Shown: positions 43,761-51,764 of the stretch, piece after piece | Numbering within the stretch: position 1 is the first letter of the stretch | How the letters are laid out: each line of letters starts with the position of its first letter | Assembly (NCBI GenBank): GCA_963742725.1 | Contig: CAVUMX010000001.1 | Span: forward strand, 744,001-808,000 | From: CAVVAL01 sp963742725 | GTDB lineage: Bacteria; Actinomycetota; Actinomycetes; Mycobacteriales; Cryptosporangiaceae | Direction of reading: 5' to 3' | Length of the DNA stretch: 64,000 nt | Notes under the pieces: generated by a model | Told to the model about the DNA's origin: nothing | Databases searched by the model: none | What the model saw: the letters and a program-made list of their open reading frames with translations, nothing else | Made by a program: the position numbers and the translations under genes

Positions 43761-44828
43761 TCAACCTGTCGGGGACAGCTCCTTGGCGAGGCGGGCGACC
43801 GCGTCAGGACCGGCGAGTGACGCCTGCTGGTAGCCCTCGCTGCGGTAGAGGTCGATGTTCCGCACGCTCTTCGCGCCGGTGAACAGCAGGATGCGGCGGC
43901 AGTCCGGTTCGACGCCGGCTTCGGCGGTGCGCAGCAGCCACCGACCCAGTCCCTGGCCGCGCAGGTCGGGCACGACGGCGAGCCGGCCCACGTGCCAGTC
44001 GGTGCCGGTGCGACGGGTCCGGACCATGCCCAGCAGACGCCCGTCCAGCCAGATGCCCGTGGTCTGCCAGGTCGCCAGCCACTCGCGCACGTCCGTCAGT
44101 GACTCGTGCAGAGCCGGTATGGCCATGGTGTCGTTGACGACAGCCTCGTCCAGCCAGCAGCACCGCTGGAGCACGGTGACCTCGGGCGCGTCGTCAGGGG
44201 TCAGCCTTCGCACGTAGGACCCTGGCAGCGGGCCGGACTGCGCCCCTGCACGTTCCCGCATCGGCCGCAGCGAGTGTGCTAGCCGGACCAGCTCCTCCAG
44301 CAGGCCGACACCCGCGGCATCCCGGGCCGCGTCCGACCGGAGCCGCCCATTCTCCACCGCGTCACCGATGCGAATCGCGACGGTGGCGCCCAACGGCACG
44401 AGGCGCAACGTGGTCACCACCTGCTTGGCGTGCTGGACCGAGCGGGTGCCCGCCGACGTGTTGCCGTAGCTGACGAAGCCCATCGGCTTCCACGCCCATT
44501 CGCGGCCGAGGTAGTCCAGCGCGTTCTTCAGCGTCGCCGGCATCCCGTAGTTGTACTCCGGCGTGACCGCGATGAACCCATCTGCCGCGTCGACGATCGC
44601 GCTCCATCGACGTGTGTGTTCGTGCTGGTAGATACCCGACGAGGGGTGTTCCTCCTCGTCCAGGAACGGCAGGTTCAGCTCGCCGAGGAGCACCGGCACG
44701 AGTTCGACGCCGAGTTCGGCGGCACGGGGCGTGAGCGTATCGGTCAGCCACTCCCCCACCACGGGACCGAGGGCACCGGGACGGGTGCTGCACACCAGAA
44801 CAAGGACGCGGGACCGTTTCGTTGACAT
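43761..44828 (-). CDS. NADPH-dependent FMN reductase fused to GNAT acetyltransferase
   Basis: A 355-residue two-domain protein. Residues 1-190 form a flavodoxin-like FMN reductase (VLVLVCSTRPGALGPVVGEWL, TPEYNYGMPATLKNALDYLGREW, VSYGNTSAGTRSVQHAK). From about 205 to 345 is a GNAT domain (YVRRLTPDDAPEVTVLQ, WHVGRLAVVPDLRGQGLGRWLLRTAE, RILLFTGAKSVRNIDLYRSEGYQQ). The acetyl-CoA loop RGQGLG is intact. I do not know this fusion as a described enzyme. It is divergent from a MarR regulator and likely controlled by it. Confidence 0.88.
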   Translation of the reverse strand: MSTKRSRVLVLVCSTRPGALGPVVGEWLTDTLTPRAAELGVELVPVLLGELNLPFLDEEEHPSSGIYQHEHTRRWSAIVDAADGFIAVTPEYNYGMPATLKNALDYLGREWAWKPMGFVSYGNTSAGTRSVQHAKQVVTTLRLVPLGATVAIRIGDAVENGRLRSDAARDAAGVGLLEELVRLAHSLRPMRERAGAQSGPLPGSYVRRLTPDDAPEVTVLQRCCWLDEAVVNDTMAIPALHESLTDVREWLATWQTTGIWLDGRLLGMVRTRRTGTDWHVGRLAVVPDLRGQGLGRWLLRTAEAGVEPDCRRILLFTGAKSVRNIDLYRSEGYQQASLAGPDAVARLAKELSPTG

Positions 44829-44872
44829 GGAAACGAAGTGTAGGTGCTAGATTGATTACATGTCAACGAAAC
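44816..44872. promoter_or_regulatory. Palindromic divergent promoter of fusion gene and marR gene
   Basis: Perfect 14-bp arms (44816-44829 and 44859-44872) contain the two ATG codons and the first codons of both genes. TTGACA occurs in each arm. Minus strand: TTGACA (44866-44861), 18-bp spacer, TACACT (44842-44837). Plus strand: TTGACA (44822-44827), 20-bp spacer, TAGATT (44848-44853). Each -35 box lies inside the coding start of the opposite gene. The -10 boxes end about 6-9 bp before the start codons, so both messages may be leaderless. The arms suit a MarR dimer site. Confidence 0.7.
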
Positions 44873-45312
44873 CGCCTGTGCGTTGGTTGGAACCCGACGA
44901 GGAGCGGGCGTGGCGGGCGTTTCTGCGCGTGATGGTCGCCGTCCGGACGGGCACGGCGCACGACCTGGCCGCGATCGGACTCTCCGAGCCGGACTACGAG
45001 GTACTCAGCACGCTGTCGGAGCGGCCCGACCACACCAGCACCCTCGGGGAACAGGCCGACAAGATGGGATGGTCGCGCAGCCGGCTGTCCCGGCACGCCA
45101 GCCGGATGGAAGCGCGTGGTCTCCTGCGACGCGCTCCCGATCCCGCCGACGGCCGAGGCTGCCTCCTCTCGCTCACCGAGCACGGCCTGGACACCCTCGC
45201 CGACGCCGCGCCCGCCCACCTCGATTCGGTACGGCACCACTTCATCGACCGGCTCGCCCCGGAGGACCTCGCCGCCATCGAACAGCTCGCACGGCGGCTG
45301 GAAGCACGCTGA
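44860..45312 (+). CDS. MarR family transcriptional regulator
   Basis: A 150-residue winged-helix repressor. The DNA-binding domain is clear (LSEPDYEVLSTLSERPDHTSTLGEQADKMGWSRSRLSRHASRMEARGLLRR, wing DPADGRGCLLSLTEHG). N- and C-terminal helices form the dimer interface. It shares its first codons ATGTCAACGAAA with the divergent fusion gene because both lie in palindrome arms; it probably represses both. Confidence 0.93.
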   Translation: MSTKPPVRWLEPDEERAWRAFLRVMVAVRTGTAHDLAAIGLSEPDYEVLSTLSERPDHTSTLGEQADKMGWSRSRLSRHASRMEARGLLRRAPDPADGRGCLLSLTEHGLDTLADAAPAHLDSVRHHFIDRLAPEDLAAIEQLARRLEAR

Positions 45313-45326
45313 CCTGCGGCAGGTTA

Positions 45327-45899
45327 ATGCCGGCCCGGACGTCCGCAGAGCTGACCGCCGATCCGACCGCCGCCCACCCGAACCGGCTGCTGTACCTGAC
45401 GCCGACGCTGAAGAACGGGCAGCGACTGTCGGGCACACCGGAGGTCACGGTCCGGGCCTCTGTCGACGGCCGCTCGCCGTACCTCACCGCCTACCTGGTC
45501 GACTACGGCGAGGACACGCGCGTGGCCAGGCTGGAACGGCGCACCGGCCAGACCTGGTGCTTCGGCGACAGCCTCGCGGACGACAGCGGCTGCCGGGACC
45601 TCTACGAGTACGTGACCGAGAAGACCCCGTACCGGATCGTCACCCGTGGCTGGCTCGACGTCCGGAACCGGCACTCGGCCAGCCGCACCGACCCGATCCA
45701 GCCCGGCCAGGACTACTCGTTCCGGTGGAAACTCGAACCGGCCGACTACGTGTTCAAGCCCGGGCACCGGATCGGCGTGCTGATCACGTCCACCGATCAC
45801 GACTACACGCTGCGCTACCCGGCCGGTACCCGGGTCGGGGTGCGCACCGGCGCGAGCAGCGTCCGGCTGCCATTGCTGCCGGTACCCGCAGCGCGCTGA
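45327..45899 (+). pseudogene. PepX C-terminal-like fragment of a CocE/NonD hydrolase
   Basis: About 190 residues resembling only the C-terminal beta-sandwich of X-prolyl dipeptidyl peptidase/CocE hydrolases: LLYLTPTLKNGQRLSGTPEVTVRASVDG, LVDYGEDTRVARL, RGWLDVRNRHSASRTDPIQPGQDYSFRWKLEP and FKPGHRIGVLI. The alpha/beta-hydrolase catalytic half is missing; the sequence before it is the marR gene. I read it as a remnant of a larger gene. Confidence 0.75.
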
Positions 45900-45907
45900 C
45901 AGAGGCA

Positions 45908-45936
45908 GGGCCGGCCGCGAGCCACGCGGCCGGCCC
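45908..45936 (+). terminator. Terminator hairpin
   Basis: A perfect 11-bp stem GGGCCGGCCGC/GCGGCCGGCCC with a 7-nt loop, nine bases after the PepX-like fragment stop, followed by GCCGCGTTTCGG. Confidence 0.8.
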
Positions 45937-45952
45937 GCCGCGTTTCGGCTGA

Positions 45953-46026
45953 CGAAAGTACCTTTACATGATCTAGGCCGAACTTTCGGCTGATCTGTCG
46001 AAAGGTATGGACTTAACCGACGAAAG
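45953..46026. promoter_or_regulatory. CGAAAG/CTTTCG half-site cluster upstream of secreted DUF1080 gene
   Basis: CGAAAG occurs at 45953, 45999 and 46021, and its complement CTTTCG at 45983. The pair 45983-46004 forms an inverted repeat with a 10-bp spacer. The same pair, with 11 bp, lies upstream of the ROK regulator at 50456-50478. Related GAAACTTTC-type palindromes are known upstream of actinomycete polysaccharide genes. The rest of the 259-bp gap before the gene at 46159 shows no gene. Confidence 0.5.
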
Positions 46027-46158
46027 TGCCTACCGTCACACCTCACTCACGGTCGGCGCCGATGTCCATCGTCGGCTGTGGATCAGCGGCCGCCGCCGCC
46101 CCACGACCCGCCCATCGCGGCCAGCCGCTGCACATCCGCCTTCGCTAAGGAGGACACG

Positions 46159-49100
46159 ATGGGCACACGGCCGCTGCGGCGCTTCCGCACTCTCGTCTTA
46201 GGTTCGATCGCCACCGTCCTCGTCACCGGGCTCTGGGCCGCCCCCGCCGACGCGGTTCCCCCGCAGGAACCCGGGCTGACCCTGCGCGTCTTCGACGTCC
46301 AGGCGCCGCTCGACGCGATCTGCACGTTGAAAGCCGGGCAGACGCCGAACGTCGACAAGCTGATGCCCGCCGTCAACTGGACCTCCAGCGCCGACTTCGG
46401 CTTCGAGGACCACTTCGTGGCGCACGTGCTCGGCAACATCAGCATCCCTACGGCCGGGTCGTACACGTTCCGGCTCACCAGCGACGACGGCTCGCGCCTG
46501 CGCATCGACAACACGGTCGTCATCAACCACGACGGCCTGCACGGGCCGACGCCCAAGGAAGGCGCCGTCACCCTCAGCGCCGGCTACCACGAGCTGCGCA
46601 TCGAGCACTTCGAACGCGACGGCGGCCAGCAGATCACCCTCGAATGGCGGGTCCCCGGGTCGTCCTCGTTCGCCCTCGTGCCCAACTCGGCGCTGAGCAC
46701 CGACGCGGGCGTGGTCCGGGTGACCGCACCGGGCAAGAAGGAGTGCGAGACCGACGACGACGCGGCCGGCGACGGCCGGCCACTGACCGGCGTGCACCCC
46801 AGCTACACGCTGACCAACCTGCGGCCGAACGGGTTCCAGCCGAAGGTCACCGGGATGGACTGGCTTCCCGACGGGCGACTCGTCGTCACGACCTGGGGCG
46901 AGTCGAATCAGACGGCCGGGGAGGTGTACATCCTGGCCAACACGGGCGGGCCGACGGAGCCGGGCAGGGTGACGACGAAGAAGATCGCCGGCAACCTCAG
47001 GGAACCGATGGGCGTGAAGGTCGTCGACGGCATCGTCTACGTCTCGGAGAAGCAGCGCCTGACCAGGCTCGTCGACACCAACGGCGACGAGGTCACCGAC
47101 CGGTACGACACCGTCGCCACCTGGCCGTTCAGCGGCAACTTCCACGAGTTCGCGTTCGGCCTGCTGTACCGGGACGGGTACTTCTACCTGAACCTGTCGG
47201 TGTCGATCAACTACGGCGGTTCGACGACGGACCCGCAGCCCGTGCCGAACCGCGGCACCACGATCAAGGTGAACAAGGACACCGGCGAGGTGTCCTACGT
47301 GGCCGGTGGGCTGCGCACACCGCACGGCATCGGCTGGGGCCCAGAGGACGGCGTCTTCGTCACCGACAACCAGGGCGGCTGGCTGCCGTCGTCGAAGCTG
47401 CTGCACGTCAAGCAGGGCCGGTTCTTCAACCACCACATGAATCCGGACGGCCCGTACGACACCGCGTCGCCGACCCCGCCGGTGCTGTGGATGCCGCAGA
47501 ACGAGATCGCCAACTCCCCGAGCGCGCCGCTGCTCCTGCGCACCGGGATCTACGCCGGCCAGTTCCTCATCGGCGATGTCACCTACGGAGGGCTGCAGCG
47601 CGGCTTCGTGGAGAAGGTCAACGGCGAGTACCAGGGTGCGCTCTTCCGGCTCACCCAGGGCCTGGAGGCCGGTGTCTCGGAGGTCCACGAGGGCCCTGAC
47701 GGCGCGATCTACGTCGGCGGTCTCGGTTCCAGCGGCAACTGGGGCCAGACCGGAAAGCTCCAGCACGGCCTGCAGAAGCTGACGCCGAACGGCACCAGCA
47801 CGTTCGACATCCGCGCGATGCGGGCAACGGCGACGGGCTTCGAGCTGGAGTACACCCAGCCACTGTCGGCGGCGACCGCGGCGAACCTGGCCGCCCGGTA
47901 CACGGTCGAGCAGTGGCGCTACCAGCCGACCTCGAACTACGGCGGGCCGAAGCTCGACGAGGAGATGCTGCCCGTCACCGCGGCCTCGCTGTCGGCCGAC
48001 GGCAGGAAGGTCAACCTGGACATCGGTGGCCGCAAGGCGGGCCGGGTCGTGTACGTGCGCTCGCCACGGCCCTTCACCTCGAACACCGGCCAGTCGCTGT
48101 GGAGCACCGAGGCGTGGTACACCCTCAACGCCATCCCGGGCGGCGCGGCGGCCACGAACGTCGCGCTGAACAAGCCGGCCACGGCCGACAGCTCCTGCGC
48201 GGCCAGCGAGGGCCCGGCGAAGGCGGTCAACGGCTCGGTCTCCGGCGGCAACAGCGACAAGTGGTGCTCACTCGGCGGCACCAAGTTCCTGCGGGTCGAC
48301 CTGGGCGCCAACCACGACGTGAACAGGTTCGTCGTCAAGCACGCCGGCGCGGGCGGCGAGAGCACCGCCTGGAACACGCGGGACTTCACCATCCAGACCA
48401 GCCTCGACGGCTCCAACTGGACGACGAGGACGACGGTCACAGGCAATACGGCGAGCACGACGACGCACGACATCGCCGCGGCCGCCGCACGGCACGTGCG
48501 GTTGAACGTCACGGCACCGACCAGCAACGGCGACGGGGCGGCGCGCATCTACGAACTGGAGGCGTACGCCGGAACGACGTCCAACCGGATCCAGCTGTTC
48601 GACGGCACGAACCTCGCCCAGTGGAGCGGATCCGGCGGCGGCGCCGCGCCCTGGCCGGTCTCCGGCGGGTCGGCCGAGGTGCTCGGCGGCGACATCCAGA
48701 CGAGGCAGAGCTTCGGCGACTTCAAGCTCCACGTGGAGTTCTGGCTGCCGAACCTGCCGCCGGACCAGACCGGGCAACGTCGCGCGAACAGCGGCGTCTA
48801 CCTGCAGAACCGCTACGAGATCCAGGTGCTCGACACGTTCGGCAAGCCCACCCTCGACGAAACCGAGTCCGCCAGCATCTACGGCAGGCGCGCGCCCGAC
48901 AGCAACGCCGGGACCGCGCCGCAGACGTGGCAGACGTACGAGATCACGTTCCGCGCGGCCCGCTTCAACGGCGCCACCAAGATCGAGAACGCCCGCGTCA
49001 CGGTGGTGTGGAACGGGGTGACCGTCCACAACAACGTGGCGATCGACGGACCGACCGGTGGCGGCTCGTCCGAAGGGCCGGCAGGTGGGCCGATCCGCCT

Positions 49101-49167
49101 GCAGGACCATGGCGACCCGGGTGAGAACAACCGGTACCGCAACATCTGGATCGAACCGCTCGGCTGA
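46159..49167 (+). CDS. Secreted PA14 / propeller / F5/8C / DUF1080 protein
   Basis: A 1002-residue secreted protein. The signal peptide ends near residue 32 (ADA-VPPQ). PA14 follows at about 40-190 (SYTFRLTSDDGSRLRIDNTVV). A six-bladed-propeller-like sugar dehydrogenase/L-sorbosone-type region runs 215-560 (LREPMGVKVVDGIVYVSEKQ, LRTPHGIGWGPEDGVFVTDNQG). A fibronectin-like link leads to an F5/8C carbohydrate-binding domain at 660-800. DUF1080 (3-keto-disaccharide hydrolase family) is at 805-1002 (FDGTNLAQW, NSGVYLQNRYEIQVLD, LQDHGDPG). ATG 46159 behind AAGGAGG. It probably binds and cleaves oxidised glycosides outside the cell. Confidence 0.85.
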   Translation: MGTRPLRRFRTLVLGSIATVLVTGLWAAPADAVPPQEPGLTLRVFDVQAPLDAICTLKAGQTPNVDKLMPAVNWTSSADFGFEDHFVAHVLGNISIPTAGSYTFRLTSDDGSRLRIDNTVVINHDGLHGPTPKEGAVTLSAGYHELRIEHFERDGGQQITLEWRVPGSSSFALVPNSALSTDAGVVRVTAPGKKECETDDDAAGDGRPLTGVHPSYTLTNLRPNGFQPKVTGMDWLPDGRLVVTTWGESNQTAGEVYILANTGGPTEPGRVTTKKIAGNLREPMGVKVVDGIVYVSEKQRLTRLVDTNGDEVTDRYDTVATWPFSGNFHEFAFGLLYRDGYFYLNLSVSINYGGSTTDPQPVPNRGTTIKVNKDTGEVSYVAGGLRTPHGIGWGPEDGVFVTDNQGGWLPSSKLLHVKQGRFFNHHMNPDGPYDTASPTPPVLWMPQNEIANSPSAPLLLRTGIYAGQFLIGDVTYGGLQRGFVEKVNGEYQGALFRLTQGLEAGVSEVHEGPDGAIYVGGLGSSGNWGQTGKLQHGLQKLTPNGTSTFDIRAMRATATGFELEYTQPLSAATAANLAARYTVEQWRYQPTSNYGGPKLDEEMLPVTAASLSADGRKVNLDIGGRKAGRVVYVRSPRPFTSNTGQSLWSTEAWYTLNAIPGGAAATNVALNKPATADSSCAASEGPAKAVNGSVSGGNSDKWCSLGGTKFLRVDLGANHDVNRFVVKHAGAGGESTAWNTRDFTIQTSLDGSNWTTRTTVTGNTASTTTHDIAAAAARHVRLNVTAPTSNGDGAARIYELEAYAGTTSNRIQLFDGTNLAQWSGSGGGAAPWPVSGGSAEVLGGDIQTRQSFGDFKLHVEFWLPNLPPDQTGQRRANSGVYLQNRYEIQVLDTFGKPTLDETESASIYGRRAPDSNAGTAPQTWQTYEITFRAARFNGATKIENARVTVVWNGVTVHNNVAIDGPTGGGSSEGPAGGPIRLQDHGDPGENNRYRNIWIEPLG

Positions 49168-49175
49168 AAACCCGG

Positions 49176-49223
49176 CCGTTCCGGCTGCTCACCGGCCTAC
49201 ACGGGCCCGAGCAGCCGGAACGG
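49176..49223. terminator. Bidirectional terminator
   Basis: A perfect 15-bp stem CCGTTCCGGCTGCTC (49176-49190 with 49209-49223) and an 18-nt loop between the convergent DUF1080 and ROK genes. It is usable from both sides. Confidence 0.85.
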
Positions 49224-49233
49224 GCGGCGCGGT

Positions 49234-50415
49234 TCAGGACGGCTGGAGGTACGCGACCTCGCTGGCGAGCACGGCGGCCCCGACCACGCCGGCGCGCGGT
49301 CCCAGCTCGGACAGCACGACCGGCAGGTTGCCGGTGGCGAGCGGCAGCGACCGCCGGTACACGACGCTGCGGATCTCGGCGAGCAGGATGTGGCCGAGCC
49401 CGGCGAGCCCGCCGCCGATCACGATCATCGACGGGTTGATGAAGCTGACCAGGCCGGCCAGGACATCGCCGACCCGCTGGCCCCCTTCGCGGATGAGACG
49501 GATGCACACCACGTCGCCCTCGGCCGCGCCGTCGGCCACGTCCTTGGCCGTGACGACGTCGTTCGCGGCGAGGCGATCGGCCAGGGCCGACGACGTGCCC
49601 GCCCGCGCGGAGGCCGTGGCGTCGCGGGCGAGCGCCACCCCGCCGAAGACCGCCTCCAGGCAGCCGACGTTGCCGCACGAGCAGACCGGACCGTGCGGGT
49701 CGACCTGGATGTGCCCGATGTCGCCGGCACAGCCGTCGGTACCCCGGTACACCGCGCCGTTGAGGTGGACGCCGCAGCCGATCCCGGTGCCGATCTTGAC
49801 GAACAGCAGGTTGTCGACCGAGTGGGCGACCCCGCCGTACCGCTCGCCGATGCTCATGATGTTGACGTCGTTGTCGACGACGGCCGCGCAGCCGTGCTCG
49901 CGCCCGAGCACCTCACGCACCGGGTACCGGTCCCAGCCAGGCATTATCGGCGGCGACACCGGGACGCCGTCACGGAAGCTGACCGGGCCCGGCACCCCGA
50001 TGCCGATCGCGGTCAGCCGCTCGTAGGCGCCGTCGACCTTGAACTTCGCCAGGATCTCGTTGACCCGGTGCAGGATCGGTTTCGGGCCGGACCTGATGTC
50101 GGCCGGTTCGGCGTAGCTCGCCACCGGTTCCAGGCGCCCGTCGGTGATCTCGACGTCGATCGAGGAGGCGCCGAGGTCGACGGCGGCGAACCGCAGCCCC
50201 GGGTCGAGTTCGACCAGGGTGGACCGGCGGCCACCCCGGGACGCGGCCGGGCCGGCCTCCCGGATGAACCCGGTGACCAGCAGCCTCTCCAGGTCGAGGC
50301 GGAGCCGCGCGCGCGGGATCTCCAGCCTGTCGGCCAGCTCGGCCCGGGACAGCGCGCCACGGTCGCGAAGCAGGCGGAGCAACCGGGTCTGTGTCGACCC
50401 TTCGAGATCACCCAT
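49234..50415 (-). CDS. ROK family transcriptional regulator
   Basis: A 393-residue ROK repressor. An N-terminal winged helix (about 5-60, LLRDRGALSRAELADRLEIPRARLRLDLERL) precedes a sugar-kinase fold with ATP-site-like VDLGASSIDVEI and GTGIGCGVHLNG. The zinc motif is CSCGNVGCLEA (CxCGxxGCxE) with the upstream His in GDIGHIQVDPHG. Such proteins sense a sugar or sugar phosphate. It is divergent from the ThuA gene and convergent with the DUF1080 gene; both their promoters carry CTTTCG/CGAAAG sites. Confidence 0.92.
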   Translation of the reverse strand: MGDLEGSTQTRLLRLLRDRGALSRAELADRLEIPRARLRLDLERLLVTGFIREAGPAASRGGRRSTLVELDPGLRFAAVDLGASSIDVEITDGRLEPVASYAEPADIRSGPKPILHRVNEILAKFKVDGAYERLTAIGIGVPGPVSFRDGVPVSPPIMPGWDRYPVREVLGREHGCAAVVDNDVNIMSIGERYGGVAHSVDNLLFVKIGTGIGCGVHLNGAVYRGTDGCAGDIGHIQVDPHGPVCSCGNVGCLEAVFGGVALARDATASARAGTSSALADRLAANDVVTAKDVADGAAEGDVVCIRLIREGGQRVGDVLAGLVSFINPSMIVIGGGLAGLGHILLAEIRSVVYRRSLPLATGNLPVVLSELGPRAGVVGAAVLASEVAYLQPS

Positions 50416-50455
50416 CGCGTGGCCTCTCCCCCAGTTATGTTCGCCAGATTAACAG

Positions 50456-50478
50456 CTTTCGTGCGGACCAGACGAAAG
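50456..50478. promoter_or_regulatory. CTTTCG-N11-CGAAAG operator candidate
   Basis: An inverted repeat about 40 bp upstream of the ROK start, in the 200-bp region shared with the ThuA gene. It matches the half-sites at 45953-46026. Likely ROK site for autoregulation and control of the ThuA gene. Confidence 0.55.
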
Positions 50479-50615
50479 TTCATCACGACATAGCCGAACT
50501 ATTGCACCAATACTCACATTTGAGTAATCTCGCCAACTATAAAGTCGTCGCTCGCGCGACATCGTGGGCGGACCGGCGCTGGGTGCGGACCGCGCCACGA
50601 AGCAGAGGTGAACAG

Positions 50616-51764
50616 GTGATCAAACGCATCCACGCGACCGCCTTAGCCACCGTCGCGATCCTGCTGACCGGCGCGGCCGCACACCCGGTGAACGCGGCGG
50701 CCCCGTTCGACGTCCTCGTCTTCTCCAAGACGGCCGGGTTCCGGCACGACTCGATCGCGACCGGGATACAGGCCGTCCGTGACCTCGGAGCCGCCAACAC
50801 CTTCACGGTCACCGCGACCGAGGACGCGCAGGCGTTCACCACGGCCAACCTCGCCCAGTACGAGGCGGTCGTGTTCCTCAACACGACCGGCGACGTCCTC
50901 GACGAGAGCCAGCAGGCGGCGTTCGAGTCCTACATCCACGGCGGGGGCGGTTTCGTCGGCGTGCACGCCGCCGCCGACACCGAGTACGGCTGGCCGTTCT
51001 ACGGCGATCTCGTCGGGGCGCTCTTCGCCTCGCATCCGGCGATCCAGGCGGCAACGATCCAGGTCGAGGACCGCACACACCCGGCCACCAGCCATCTCGA
51101 CCCGACCTGGCGCCGCACCGACGAGTGGTACAACTACCGGACCAACGCCCGCTCCACCGCCCGCGTGCTCGCCACGCTCGACGAGTCGTCGTACACCGGC
51201 GGGACGATGGGCGCCGATCATCCGCACGCATGGTGCAAGACCGTCCGGAGTGGCCGGTCGTTCTACACCGGCAGCGGCCACACCCGGCAGTCGTATGCCG
51301 AGCCCGCGTTCCGCGCCCACCTGCTCGGCGGGATCCGGTACGCCGCCGGGGCGGTGCAGGCCGACTGCGCGCCGGCCACCGGCGGCGGTCGGGTGGAGGC
51401 GGAGTCGTCCAGTTCCCAGTCGGGGACGCGGAAAGTGACGGACTCCGGCGCGCACGGCGGGGTCCGCGTCGGCTACATCGACCCCGGAGACTGGCTCGGC
51501 TTCGCCGCCGTGACCGTCAACGGGCGCACCGGATTCACCGCTCGCGTCGCGTCCGGCGGCCCCGGCGGGACCATCCAGATCCGTTCCGGCGCGGCCAACG
51601 GCGCGATCCTGGGCAGCGTGGCTGTCCCCCGTACCGGTGGCTACAGCACGTTCGTCGACGTCACGACCACCATCAATTCCGGAACCGGGCCGCTGTTCCT
51701 CACGTTCACCGGCTCGGGTGGCGGCCTCTTCGACATCGACGACTTCGCGCTCACCCCAGGCTGA
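50616..51764 (+). CDS. Secreted ThuA-like protein with carbohydrate-binding domain
   Basis: A 382-residue secreted protein. The signal peptide ends near residue 28 (VNA-AAPF). A ThuA domain (glutamine-amidotransferase-like fold, about 30-240) contains VLVFSKTAGFRHDSI, GGGGFVGVHAAADTEY, DEWYNY and SFYTGSGHTRQSY. A CBM6-like beta-sandwich covers 258-382 (VEAESSSSQSGTRKV to DIDDFALTPG). ThuA was named from trehalose utilisation in rhizobia. GTG 50616 is preferred, with AGAGGTG upstream. The 3' end overlaps the convergent EboF-like gene by 14 bp. Confidence 0.88.
   Translation: MIKRIHATALATVAILLTGAAAHPVNAAAPFDVLVFSKTAGFRHDSIATGIQAVRDLGAANTFTVTATEDAQAFTTANLAQYEAVVFLNTTGDVLDESQQAAFESYIHGGGGFVGVHAAADTEYGWPFYGDLVGALFASHPAIQAATIQVEDRTHPATSHLDPTWRRTDEWYNYRTNARSTARVLATLDESSYTGGTMGADHPHAWCKTVRSGRSFYTGSGHTRQSYAEPAFRAHLLGGIRYAAGAVQADCAPATGGGRVEAESSSSQSGTRKVTDSGAHGGVRVGYIDPGDWLGFAAVTVNGRTGFTARVASGGPGGTIQIRSGAANGAILGSVAVPRTGGYSTFVDVTTTINSGTGPLFLTFTGSGGGLFDIDDFALTPG

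Noticed and set aside
43761..44828. Two genes merged by a sequencing error
   Set aside because: The frame is continuous with a natural linker and no ribosome site or start precedes the GNAT part; kept as a fusion but listed for checking.
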